DNA of 30,887 nucleotides, taken from Priapulus caudatus. Lineage: Eukaryota > Priapulida > Priapulimorpha > Priapulimorphida > Priapulidae. The notes below the pieces were generated by a model. The model did no database searches. It was not told the origin of the DNA and worked only from the letters and a program-made list of their open reading frames with translations. A program made the position numbers and the translations under genes. Positions 8,493 to 18,163 of the stretch are shown one piece after another; the stretch's first letter is position 1; each line of letters starts with the position of its first letter. Location of the stretch: positions 1 to 30,887 of the forward strand of contig NW_014577798.1 of NCBI RefSeq assembly GCF_000485595.1, given 5' to 3'.

Positions 8493-8743
8493 GGCCGGAT
8501 TCATCAACGTTGTGTAAAGTCGATTGCGTACGCGAAGGTTCTACGAAGTACGTACGCAAAGCCTGTAGATGCAATTCATCAACGCATCGTAGCACCTACG
8601 TACGCAAATGTTGATAAATCGCAGTGTTAAATCCCCTACGTCGTCGTAGCAGCTAGTTGTTGATGGGTGTGTCCAGCAGAAACCAATCACACTGTGCGAC
8701 ACACAGCATAGCAACAAAGCCGACGCCTCTCTTGTATGTAAAC
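8493..8743 (+). mobile_element. Left end of a Harbinger-type element
   Basis: A tip reading ggggccggattcatcaa, of the kind found on Harbinger elements, is followed by subterminal repeats: attcatcaacg twice (about 8497, 8576) and tacgtacgcaaa twice, with the complement ttgcgtacg. It leads directly to the Myb/SANT-like start codon at 8744. I did not find the matching right end. Confidence 0.6.
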
Positions 8744-8947
8744 ATGGCGAGCCCATCGAAGAAAAGAATGAGGAAGTTTATCGAAGATGAAATTACTGTG
8801 TTACTTGAGGAGATATCGCATAGGCGAGGTGTATTGTTTTCTTCATTTTCAACTGATGTAACTGCCGTTATGAAGAAAAGGGCACGGCAAACCGTGCAAT
8901 CGTCTGTTAACGTTATTGCTCCTGTACATCGTACAGTTGAAGAGATA
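8744..8947 (+). pseudogene. Harbinger Myb/SANT-like DNA-binding protein, N-terminal part
   Basis: The ATG at 8744 has a good context (aacATGG) and opens a basic protein with 'KRMRKFIEDEITVLLEE', 'GVLFSSFSTDVT' and 'HRTVEEI'. These are the three helices of the Myb/SANT-like protein that Harbinger elements encode beside their transposase and that binds the element ends (NAIF1-like fold). After RTVEEI the similarity stops. It resumes 1.7 kb downstream at 10664 with the expected K-rich continuation. The frame that runs on to 9064 after this point is not family-like. The gene is thus split by inserted sequence. Confidence 0.72.
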
Positions 8948-9568
8948 ACTATACGATCACTGTATTGTTCATTCTATTTAATTAAAAAGGTGCAAATTAA
9001 CGTTAGCATGGGGCGGGAATGGGTTAAACAGAAAGAGATATTTACTATGCATTATTTGATTTAATAAATTTATAATCCTATTGATTGATTGTGTAGCGTG
9101 TTTTCGCGGTAGTTATTTGTAAATTTAAATAGCTACTTAGTACATGCTGGTATAAAAGAATATTTTCTTTTTTTCTACTGAAAGTACAATCCTTAATTAT
9201 ATCAACAATAAAAGTTTTGTAAATTAATTAAATTCACAGTTATTGCTTCAATCCACAAAATGATCATATTGTCTTGTCACCCATGAAAAATGAAATGTAT
9301 AGCCGTTGCATTTGACATACTAACTGATTCTAGTACCGTCGGAACCAATTATTTATATATTCCTAGAATGGCATTGACATTTTTAAACAAATCGTGATGA
9401 ACTCTGACTGATGAAATAAGGTAATGTGTTCACAAAGCAATAGACCCCTTGCACGTGACGTCATCAAAACAAAGGCGGCCATGTTGGCATCATTCTGGTG
9501 CGACCGTGCGACGTGGTTACAGCGTGGAAAGTTCAGTTTAGAGAGAGCTCCAACATTTTCACACGAAA
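8948..9568. other. AT-rich inserted DNA with the ISL2EU leader
   Basis: No gene. From about 9440 the sequence becomes GC-richer, with 'gaccccttgcacgtgacgtca' style motifs and a 'ggcggccatgttgg' box, consistent with the leader of the THAP/DDE element that starts coding at 9569. Confidence 0.5.
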
Positions 9569-10520
9569 ATGGTGAATTATTGTAGGATAGTCGGATGTAC
9601 TAACCGATCTGATAGGGAAAAGGATAGGAAATTCTTTCGACTACCTGCTGTTATAACTAATCAAGAAGAACATGAGAAGTGTATCACAGAGGAGAGTGGC
9701 CGTCACACCCAGATAGATGTTACTGGACCTCTGTATGACGCAACCTTATCTGAGCTACAGACTCTAAGAACGGAGAACATTGAGTTTAAGAGCCAGAGGA
9801 GCACAGCCGCGAGCATTTCACTGAGAAGGATTTTGAGGGAAATGATGAGAAAGTTAAATATTTCACAGGGCTACCGACTTTTATTATGTTACTGACCATA
9901 TATTCTTCATTGGAGCAGTTTTTACCTAGCTGTTCCTCTCTGTCCAAATTTCAAATGTTCATGATGACGCTTACGAAGTTAAGATTTAATCTGTCAAGCC
10001 AATTTCTGGCATATGAATTCAACGTGTCAAGCTCAATTTGCTCAACTGTGTCACGGCTTTTCTCTACTGATGTGAATGTAATGTATGTTAAAATGAAACC
10101 CTTGGTGATATGGCCAGAAATTTTAAGAAAAACTATGTCGATGCAGTTTAGAAAGTATTTTGTAACAAAATGTGCAGTAATCATAGATTGATTTGAAATG
10201 TTTATTGAAAGGCCTTCTCAGTTAAAAGCTAGGTCTGAACATTTTTCTTCTTACAAGCACCATAATAGGTGAAGTTTTTGTTCGGTATAACACCGCGAGG
10301 CACTGTTTCATATATATCAAAGTCATGGGGTGGTCGAACAAGCGACAAGCACATTACAGAAAACTGTGGTTTATAAATAACATTTTGGCTGGAGACTTAA
10401 TACTTGCAGATCGTGGTTTTGACATTGAATCCATTGTTGGCAGTATGTGTGCTGATGTAAAGATACCAGACATAGAAAGCACAAGGAAAATAGCCAATGT
10501 GCAAATACATGTAGAATGAG
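9569..10520 (+). pseudogene. THAP-domain DDE transposase, ISL2EU/Harbinger type, decayed
   Basis: It opens as a THAP zinc finger: MVNYCRIVGC with the first two cysteines, then RKFFRLPAV. The second C/H pair is missing, which points to an internal deletion. The homology changes frame at about 9847 and continues with 'YFTGLPTF', 'FLPSCSSLSKFQMFMMTLTK' and 'MKPLVIWPE', typical of the DDE_Tnp_4 transposases paired with THAP. All three catalytic acids can be placed: Asp in AVIID (about 10184), Asp in LADRG (about 10411) and Glu in IHVE (10516-10518). A TGA directly follows AVIID and another follows the Glu; a further frame change lies between 10260 and 10325. It is dead as a transposase. It interrupts the Harbinger Myb gene. 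Confidence 0.8.
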
Positions 10521-10663
10521 TAATAGGGTTAGTTAGTCACGTACTACCCGATAACAGATTACACTGGTAAGACATTACGTAGTGATATATTTACAAATGT
10601 AATCTATATATGTAATATAGTATAATTATATATTACTGTTTTATCAATATTTTGCCTCTAAAT

Positions 10664-11371
10664 ACAGCTCAAGAAAAAGTAGTCTGATTTGAAAGCTGCA
10701 GCCAAGAAAGCCGGGGCAGAGTACAAATGGACCATGAACAAAACCGGAGGTGGTCCACCCCCACCACCACTGGACGAGAGGACAGAAAAAATCAAGGAAG
10801 TGATTGGTGCTACTGCAACAGAAGTCATCAGTTGTGGAATAGACAGCAGTGAAATGGACATCCGCCACTATCTGTTACACCGTCGTCTAGTCGTGCACCT
10901 ACTCCTCAATTGCAACCTGCTGCTTCTGCCGCACCAAAATTTCCCCCAGTCGCCTCGTATTCAGTGTCTTCCTTGCTCCAGCCATCCACTTCCTAATCAA
11001 GCAAACGTCCTACAACATCACGTAAGAAACCCTTCAGTTAGTATTCTACAGATACAGAGAAAACTACTGTTGAAACTAAGTGAGTTAACTCAGATAGATA
11101 GAGAACGCCTTGCGGTAGAGAAGGGTATCCTTGCTGTAATGAAAGCCAAGCAAGGTGATACATATGATGTTGAGATGGAAGGATACGAGTCATATTTTAC
11201 TCTATATAAAAATAACATGTTTGAAACCAAGTTAACTCAGATAGAAAGAGAACACCTTGCAGTAGAGAAAAAAATACTTGCTGTAATAAAAGCCAAGCAA
11301 GGTCATACATATGATGTTCAGATGGAAGGAGACGAGTCATACTTTACTCTATATAAAAATAACGTTTGAAA
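10664..11371 (+). pseudogene. Harbinger Myb/SANT-like protein, C-terminal part with internal duplication
   Basis: It resumes after 'aaatacag' with LKKK, then TAG, then SDLKAAAKKAGAEY. Relatives have a tryptophan at the TAG position, so it is probably a TGG-to-TAG change. The proline-rich 'TGGGPPPPPLDERTEKI' and 'EVIG' segments are characteristic of the family. From about 10865 the family-like Ser/Pro/Ala-rich part is in another frame with further stops. The end, KLTQIEREHLAVEKKILAVIKAKQG, is a coiled, charged helix present twice as a tandem duplication. The second unit has lost two bases relative to the first and ends at a stop at about 11369. It is non-functional. Confidence 0.72.
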
Positions 11372-11377
11372 CTATGT
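11084..11377 (+). repeat. 147-bp tandem duplication inside the Myb-like gene
   Basis: Two units start gttaactcagata at 11084 and 11231. The period of 147 is a multiple of three, so it doubles a 49-residue charged segment. The second unit ends aacgtttgaaac where the first has aacatgtttgaaac. Confidence 0.92.
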
Positions 11378-11884
11378 TAGCTTCCAGTTAAGAATGTTCT
11401 TATACAGTATATATACTATATACTTATATACTAAATTACAGATTACATTCCAAAGTTCTTGTTCGATTGAAAGTTTCCTAAGGCTGGTAGTTTTTAATTT
11501 TTTACTTAAAGAATACAGTATCAAGGGAATAACAACAAAAAAGTGCTACAATGTTATAGTTTGAACACATCATTATTATTATTGAAACATTTAGCCAAAA
11601 GTAACATTTTTAGAAGTTAAAAAGTATAGCTTTTGCATTTGATATATTTAGTGCAACATTGTTATGCACAAAATTTTAATAATTATGTATATTAATATAA
11701 TGCAATTTTATTCTGTGATACATTTTGCCAAAGATTGTAAGGTTTTTGTACTTTGTATAGTGGATTATATTCAATATAGTGGATTACGTAGTGGCGAGCG
11801 ACTTAAGGACCACCCACCCAACCCTGCACATGTTTGCTATTCACTTTCTTATCGTATATGCTTTGGATGACATTATCAATAAAG
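11378..11884. other. AT-rich, no gene seen
   Basis: Long A and T runs and a tatata stretch near 11405-11435. Nothing recognisable is encoded. Confidence 0.6.
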
Positions 11885-12200
11885 CTGGTTGGCGAGGGGA
11901 GTTGGTCGCTCCCGTGGCGTTGCACTCACGCGACCCACGTGGGCTGTTGCTCGGCTCCGCGAGTCTGCGTGTTTACGAGGGCGGGCCGTTCCGAAGCGTG
12001 CAATCATCCCCGACCGCACGCGCAAACGTACGCGTGTTCTGGCTGGGCGCGCGCGAGACTCTCCTCTCCCATCATGTGGCAACAACGTATTCGGTTGTTC
12101 GTGTCTATAAGCTGTTTACCGCGCGGGGAAAGTCGGTTGCGCGGTGTAATTCATTTCGCGCGCCGGGGACTTTGGCGCAGACGAGACGTTAAGATAAATA
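11885..12200. other. Isolated GC- and CpG-rich block
   Basis: About 315 bp dense in CpG (cgcgcgcgag, gcgcgcgccgg, acgcgcaaacgtacgcgtg) inside AT-rich surroundings. Frames are open on both strands, but this follows from the scarcity of A+T and the proteins resemble nothing. It might be a promoter-like CpG cluster or a fragment of another mobile element. Confidence 0.5.
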
Positions 12201-12312
12201 GAAATTTTCAACACTAGCAAAAACGTTCACATCTCAGTTGCTTCGCATACCTTATTTACGTGATGCTTTACAAAATAATTTCCACTGTACATATTAACAA
12301 ATTACCTTTCAT

Positions 12313-12570
12313 ACATGCATAATTATAATGAAGTCGAGATTCAGGATCATAGACAAATCTGGAGGCTGCTTGTTGTATTCACCCAGCACAACATGCAAGA
12401 TATTTACCACTGTGGCTGTGTTGCACAATGTTGTAATTGCGCACAGGCTTCCAGGAGATGGAGGTGAAGGGGATGTCGCACCTGATCACGACATGGATGA
12501 AGGCGATGTCATCTATGACATTGATGCAACTGCAGCCGGTGTTAGGCGCTCCAAATTCGTGTACATTTCG
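12313..12570 (+). pseudogene. Harbinger DDE transposase C-terminal remnant
   Basis: The segment MKSRFRIIDKSGGCLLYSPS (from ATG 12328) followed by 'KIFTTVAVLHNVVIAH' is the end of a DDE_Tnp_4 (ALP1-like) transposase: the 'KSRFR' turn after the third catalytic residue and the 'VLHN' helix. The N-terminal two thirds, including all catalytic acids, are missing. An acidic tail of relatives is present (DMDEGDVIYD). It lies on the same strand as the Harbinger Myb gene and is likely its partner, but I cannot show that it belongs to the same copy. It gives way to the EnSpm fragment at about 12700. Confidence 0.68.
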
Positions 12571-12712
12571 CCTAATTTGGTAAAATCAACCGTTGCCCCA
12601 GATAAAATGTTTTACAGAGTGGCTACGCGTAACCGGACGCCCATAATAACAAATTGTTGCATGGATACGCGTGGGTTGCGTTGTTTGTGGTCAGTTGTGT
12701 ATTTATAAGCTG

Positions 12713-13522
12713 GCCACATTGGCGCCATTAGTGAGAGACTGTGCAGCATATAAAGCCGTTTATTCCGAAGATGTTTGCTCGCAAACCAAGAAGCCTGTTA
12801 GAGCTAGAGAGATGGAAGGTCACAGAGTTCAGACAGTTCTTGTTATACACCAGCAAAATTGTACTGAAAGGGATTCTACCAGTTGCGAAGTACAACCACT
12901 TTCTTACTTTGAGTGTTGCTATATCTATTTTGGTATCACCTCGACTTGCTGCTACGCATCTTTTGTATGCGCATGAACTGCTAGTCAATTTCGTTGCAGA
13001 AGGCCGTGAACTTTATGGACCGAATTTCCTACTGTATAATGTTCACTCAATGTTGCACCTCGCCAATGACGTGCATGAACATGGAAGTCATGATGAATGC
13101 AGTGCTTTCCCCTTTTTACTTGCACCGGCTAAAGCGCCTAGTTTGCTCCGGAAAAAAATCCATTGGTACAAATTGTAAAACGAGTAAGTGAGCATGCATG
13201 CGTTGGTGAAGAAATCATCACAACTCGTCCTCGTACAATATCGATGGAACCACCTAACAATGCATTCGAACATAACGTTAGATGCTGTGAGGTTCTCAGT
13301 CAGGCACACACTGAATGTGGAACTAGGATGTACACGTGCAGGGTATTCAGAGCACCTGAGCCAGTGTTTAGAGTGCCATGTGACTCTAGACTAGTAGGAG
13401 CGTTCGTCGTGAACAACCGACGAAGCACCATCAAAATATTGGAAATATCTGAAATGAGGGCGATAAAAATTAGTAACAGAAATGAAACGTCGACCTTCAT
13501 GGCGATTATGCACGATTTTTAA
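12713..13522 (+). pseudogene. EnSpm/CACTA-type transposase C-terminal part, copy B
   Basis: This copy reaches further upstream than copy A. 'FARKPRSLLELERWKVTEFR' and 'FLLYTSKIVLKGIL' are hallmark blocks of the animal EnSpm transposase C-terminal region; 'LSVAISIL', 'YNVHSMLHLANDV' and 'ECSAFPF' follow. After AFPF the family-like 'YLHRLKRLV' lies one frame over, and after the A7 run (13154-13160) 'IVKRVSEHA' lies in the third frame, ending at 13522. Copy A has the same two breaks. The catalytic core is absent from the window, so this cannot be an active transposase. It is followed by an untranslated tail homologous to copy A up to the TA run at 13617-13640. Confidence 0.8.
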
Positions 13523-13909
13523 GGTGTGTACTAATGCTGGGACAAATTATATCCTGTTCACAAATTTTCCGTGACCTTTAACAGAATCTACCACTGTTAC
13601 AGCAGACCATTACTGGCATATATATATATATATATATATCCCACTGGAAATATGTAGTTATGGAAGTATGTGTTTTTATACTAGTAAGAGGACTCATGGT
13701 ATTGCAAGTTCTAGGGATGATGTAGATTTCTGTAATGTTTTTGGCTTAACATAGCTGTGTTTGAATTGTGTTTCCTCCATGATGTCGCAGTTTCACAGGT
13801 GAGGCGTTTGTGGATGTAAGCCTGCATAAAACAGATGCTAAGCTAAAGGCTCTGACTAGCGTCGATTAGAAAAATTGTGTTTTGCTTGCTAGTGACACTG
13901 CTGTGTTAC

Positions 13910-14183
13910 CAGAGCTGTAGCCTGTGGGGGCAATGGGGCTGTGGGGGCAGCTGCCCCCTAGATTTTGGAGCACAATTAAAAAAATAAGCTTAGCTAATAT
14001 TAAATCGTCAATAACCCTAACGTGATTTCTTTGTTCACCGACTTGAAGCCGTGAAAGCCTCGTCTCAGACCCAACCCAACCACACTATGGACGTAGATCA
14101 AGAGCTGCGCCCGTCGCTCATCATTACACAGTTGTCATGAAATTGTGCCCCCCCCCTAAGAATTTGCTCAGCCTACGGCCCTG
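13910..14183. mobile_element. Short inverted-repeat element (MITE)
   Basis: The ends cagagctgtagcctg (left) and the complement of cagcctacggccctg (right) match at most positions. Just inside, left gggggcagctgcccccta and right tgccccccccctaag are also inverted. The pentamer gttac flanks both sides (13905-13909, 14184-14188). Ends of the CAGGGCCGTAG type are ones I associate with hAT-like MITEs. No protein. Confidence 0.68.
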
Positions 14184-14734
14184 GTTACTATTTGTGTGGG
14201 TCTCCGGCTGAATATCCAACTATAGCAGTTGCTAAATATTACTTTATCGTTGCAGAATGTCTCGACCCCAGAGAGAGAGTACGCAGTGGTAGAATTTGTT
14301 GGAGAGGAGACAATCGCCGCTGTACCATGTTCATGGATAGTAGAGGTCAACAATTTCTCATAACAATTGAGTGATGCTTGAAAGCTGTCAATATAGAACT
14401 ATTTTATTTCAGTGTGCAGGTTCTGTTTCAATGACCGTTGAAAATGCATAGTTTTCAGATTGAAACGAAAATAATTTAGGTTATCCGTATTACTTTTCCT
14501 TAAAACTTGCCTTTAAAGCCCTGTCTACACTAGCAAACTTTAGTTTGCAAACTCGAGCAAACTCCGAGTTTGGCAAGAAAAGTTTTCCAAAGTTTGCCAG
14601 TGTAGACCAGTTGACAAACTTCGGCAAACTAGTTTGCAGATGTTAGGCCGTGCACCTTCTTGACAAACTAGTTTGCTGAGGTTTGGAATAACTCAGCCAA
14701 TCAAGTGACAGTTTGTAGTCATGTGATCCTGCAG

Positions 14735-14829
14735 ATGGACAAAATGGCAGCCTCCAGTAAAGAAACGAAATCAGACAGGGACTGGAGTGTCCAAGAAATT
14801 GTTGATTTAATTCAAGAGTATGAAAAGTA
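14735..14829 (+). pseudogene. Start of Harbinger Myb/SANT-like gene in the deletion derivative
   Basis: The ATG at 14735 opens 'MDKMAASSKETKSDRDWSV' followed by EIVDLIQEYEK, which looks like the first helix of a Myb/SANT or MADF DNA-binding domain. It stops at the internal deletion point, after about 31 residues. Confidence 0.5.
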
Positions 14830-15112
14830 TCCATTGTGTATCTTCCTTCTGTATTAGTGGTGCTACCCTGTTCAGAATTTCGTTGAATGAGACTTCATCC
14901 ATCTTCAGGAAATTCTTTAGGCTTTTTCTGTCTGAGGCCCTCAATCCCTGAAGCAGGCAATGATAGGCCCCAAACTGGTCTCTTTTCATAATCCAGGGTC
15001 TGGTCCATAAACGTGGCTTGTTTTGTTTTCGGTGAAGACGGCGGCGTCGAATAGCAATTGCAATAATTGCTGCTGAGCTACTCACACATACTCTATTCCT
15101 GTGATTCTCCAT
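14830..15112 (-). pseudogene. Harbinger transposase N-terminal fragment
   Basis: On the minus strand the frame from 15112 has a basic stretch (RRRRLHRKQNK), then 'RPWIMKRDQFGAYHCLLQGL', 'NFLKMDEVSFNEILNRV' and 'IQKEDTQW'. This is the N-terminal helical region of ALP1-like Harbinger transposases. The DDE catalytic part is deleted; the frame runs into the left-end Myb fragment at about 14830. It would need an autonomous relative to move. Confidence 0.75.
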
Positions 15113-16081
15113 TGTTCTTGACTTATTGGAGGGAAATCGCCTCTTTTTCCCTCCAATTTATGTAAACTTTCAGAAACTTCACAAAATAAACGTTTTGCAA
15201 AAAAAGTTTGTTCAAGTTCCATAGTGTAGACAGGCACCAAAAACTTCTCCAAACTTTGGCAAACTCGGAGTTTGCTCGAGTTTGCAAACTAAAGTTTGCT
15301 AGTGTAGACAGGGCTTTAGGAGATTTCCTGTTACTGGCCACCATCCAATATAAGCAGGAGAGTGCAGCGGAAGGAGCTACCAGACACAGAACATTGGAGA
15401 AAATATCGTATAACGATTTTCTGCTATGCAGGTGAGTACTAACTAATTTTATGATTACATGCATGATTGCCAACATTAAGTTATATTAAGTTAAGAGTGA
15501 GATTATGGGAGGGAGCAGAGCGACCGAGCGGGCGGAGGGTCCCTCCCTCCCACATCAGGGAGCTTTTGCATTTTTCAGCTTAAGATTGTGCATTCTGGTG
15601 CATACGTTAGTGAGTTTTTAAACATACACATGTATGTAATGCAATACACGGTAGTTCTGCTTTTAAATCGATTAGGTACAAAACACTATATATATCTACA
15701 CCATACACATATATATATATATATGTGGATAGCTTTTGTTGTAAACGTTTTTGTTTGTTTATGCGTGAGAATTAACAGACCCAGAGTGAGAGCGTGAGAT
15801 TAGCCTCAATTGTCTCGGGTCGAATGCGTGGCAGTTGGCAGCCCTGTTATAATATGGTGTTTAGTAATATAGTCTCGGCATAACCACAAGTGGTCTAATG
15901 TTAGTGTTGCTTTCTTGCTCACAATAATGTATAGATAATATCGAACAAGCCCTCAGACGGGCGAATAGGGCTGAACTCACCTCAGCATGTGAGTCCAACC
16001 GGTCAGGGACGAAACGAAAGGTATCAAAACCAAGCCGCTACAGCTCTGCCGCCACAAGCACTGAAGGCGATGAGGAGGATG

Positions 16082-16895
16082 GTATGTTGGCAATACATGG
16101 TAATAGCTGTTATTTTTTATATAATAGTTAATTGTTTTTCTTGTGTAGAAGTACGAATTTGATATGTGACTTCGAATGTATTTCAATGTGCCACTATAAA
16201 ACATTAATACAATGACTGCACTGATATATGTGTATATTAGTATATGAATGCAATGGTGCTGACAAATTTAATATATTAAATGTAATTCAGAAAACCTGAA
16301 ATATTGTTATCTGAAACTCCTGAAGCGACATCGAAAGGAAACTGTACAAGCACTAATATACTTTTCTATGAATATCCTATATATACCAATCATGCACCAC
16401 TAGCTAATTACTTCTTGTTAGCTCATGGTGAAAGAGAGAGGACTAGTTGCTTACTTAGTCATGCAACTATACTAGGTGATAGATGGTTAAAACAAATGTA
16501 GGTTCATTAGGATGGAGGTGGGGTAATGGTTTATCATAATTACCATTTTTTTACCTGTGAGGCTTGTATATGAGTTCTGCCTACTCCATTGTTTTTCCTG
16601 AGCACATGCACTCAGTAAATTTTTGGGTTACACCGAAATAACACGTGCATGTTCATTTTTGTTTAGGTGGCACGCCAGTTTCTTTGCCTGCAGCACCATT
16701 GTATGGTAGATGGATACATAAATGTTTTATGATTATCTGATTTCCTTCTCACGTATTGACTAAATTCATGCTAGAAGTAATGCTCGAAGTGGAAGTGCAG
16801 TGTGTGTGACTTTTTAGTCTTAAATCGCCTGCTTCAACTTCATGGTGAATGCGATAACAAAGGTGCTATGAAAGTAATTGAATGTTATTTCATTA
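16082..16895. other. Intron of the DUF4806-like gene; nothing else recognised
   Basis: AT-rich. A possible exon after 'taattcag' at about 16289 stays open for some 70 codons in one frame, but its phase does not fit neatly and the product is unfamiliar. Confidence 0.4.
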
Positions 16896-17488
16896 GAGTG
16901 CGAAGCAGGTCCAAGTTCAGAGGTGAACTCTGTTTGGGTGAAAATTCCGGAGGAGGACACCGCAGCAGCATATCATTCAGGTACCAACTTTTAAAATACC
17001 TGCCGAATACGTTGCTTTATTTATCCGGAAGACTGCTAAACATGATTTAACAACATAATTTTTTTACCTAGTGTGTTAACAGGCTTTGAGCAACAGAGCC
17101 TTGCGATGATGGACAAAATAATGAAAAATACCGAGAAAATGCTGATTCAGCAAGGGGCCCTGCCCTGCTGAAGGCATTCAGCGACCTTCGTGGACAAGAA
17201 GCCGTGGACATTGGGGCCATCATAGATGCTCCTCTAACAACGCAATTGGAGTTTGGCATACTGGAAGAACCCCTAGCAGAAAAGGAATTCTGCAAGCAAA
17301 TGGCATGTCATATCATAATTCTCCCTTCTTGGAAAATGTGCTCACAAAATCACAGCTTCATAAAACATAGTCTTAATCGGTAAATACTGCAATATATGTG
17401 CGTGCGTGCCTTGACAAAGTAGAATTTCTTATGTAACAACATGGAAGCTATAGGAGGACAGTACTAATCAAAAGCTATACTTTTGCAG

Positions 17489-17616
17489 AGTTACAGAAAG
17501 AGTTAGAGGAGCTAAAGAAGAACAACGAAAGGTGGATCGCCATCAGACCGATCACCGCCGGTGAGCTGGTCCAGCAGCTCAGGAAACAATACAGTGCCAC
17601 CGGAAGCCCAGCGTAG
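17489..17616 (+). CDS. Possible terminal exon, coiled-coil protein of unknown function
   Basis: After 'cttttgcag' (17480-17488) an open stretch read in phase 1 encodes ELQKELEELKKNNERW, then 'PITAGELVQQLRKQY', and stops at TAG 17614-17616. The first half is an amphipathic coiled coil. The phase would fit the preceding DUF4806-like exons, but the protein does not look like the DUF4806 core, so it may be the last exon of that gene or of another one. I do not recognise the family. Confidence 0.4.
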
Positions 17617-17757
17617 GGAGTGGCGCTACAACAGGACCTAATACTGAGCTCTCGCTCAGAAGAAACATCCTCGGACGAGGAAATCTGAAGGACCTCGATC
17701 GGCTCTTCCCTCGGGATGGTCTTTTGTTTTGTTCAGCTCAGATGTTTTTGTAGTTAC

Positions 17758-17905
17758 ATTTTATAATCTTTAGAAAGGTATATAACCCGAGACCGTTACA
17801 TCAATTATATTTTATAATCTTGAAAACCATAAATAACCTTATATCGTTGACACGTTTATATTTTATAACCTTGAAAAATATATATATAACCTTACACTTT
17901 TAATT
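17758..17905 (+). repeat. About three 52-bp degenerate tandem units
   Basis: Units starting ttttataatct/ttttataacct at about 17758, 17810 and 17862, each with 'ttgaaaa' or 'tagaaa' and 'tataacc' parts. Confidence 0.75.
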
Positions 17906-18163
17906 TTAAAAACGGGTATATTTAGTACACTTGGAAGAAAAAAATAAGAAGTTTTATTAAAAGATTTATGATCTTTATCAAACAACTCTTAAATCGCATA
18001 ATTTACGGGAAGGAACTCAAAGTAATCTGCATCCGAGGGCGGATGCTAGAGAAAGTGAGGAATGTAGAGCTTTCGGTTACAGCAAAGCCTATATTTCAAA
18101 CCACAACACACGATTTCGAGTAATTTCGACCCAACAGTTCTGTTTATATTTTGGATGTAATGT

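Larger units (their letters stand above)
14516..15316 (+). mobile_element. Compact Harbinger derivative with 57-bp perfect inverted ends
   Basis: The first 57 bp (14516-14572, beginning AAGCCCTGTCTACACTAGCA) are a perfect inverted copy of 15260-15316. The flanks give TTA or TA as target duplication (14513-14515; 15316-15318); the ends are ambiguous by one base. Inside, the start of a Myb/SANT-like gene runs from the left end and the start of a Harbinger transposase runs inward from the right end. They meet at about 14830, so the middle has been deleted. Perfect ends imply it moved recently. It sits directly at the 3' splice site of exon 2 of the DUF4806-like gene. Confidence 0.85.
14256..17300 (+). 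pseudogene. DUF4806-like spliced gene, interrupted and frameshifted
   Basis: Exon 1 (14256-14345, 30 codons) encodes 'YAVVEFVGEETIAAVP' and 'SWIVE' and ends at GAG|gt. Exon 2 (15320-15431) adds CYWPPSN, 'RRVQRKELPD' and 'YRITIFCYA'. Exon 3 (15935-16081) is a basic, Ser-rich linker starting NIEQALRRANRAEL. A fourth exon is at about 16897-16981 and a fifth begins near 17080 with 'GFEQQSLAMMDKIMK'. Borders fit: phase 0 between 1 and 2, phase 1 for the rest. The fifth exon has a frameshift around 17160, after which 'LEFGILEEPLAEKEFCKQM' resembles the start of the DUF4806 core. The rest of the core is missing. Proteins with this layout often accompany EnSpm-type transposons, and this one lies directly downstream of EnSpm copy B. 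Function of the family is unknown to me. Confidence 0.6.

Noticed and set aside
11779-12217. Overlapping open frames across the CpG-rich block
   Set aside because: All frames on both strands are open because stop codons are rare at this composition; products are Arg/Ala/Ser-rich and unlike any family.
13140-13175. Programmed frameshift at the A7 run of the EnSpm transposase
   Set aside because: The needed shift is +1 relative to the run, not the common -1 slip, and a second break lies just upstream, so decay shared by both copies is simpler.
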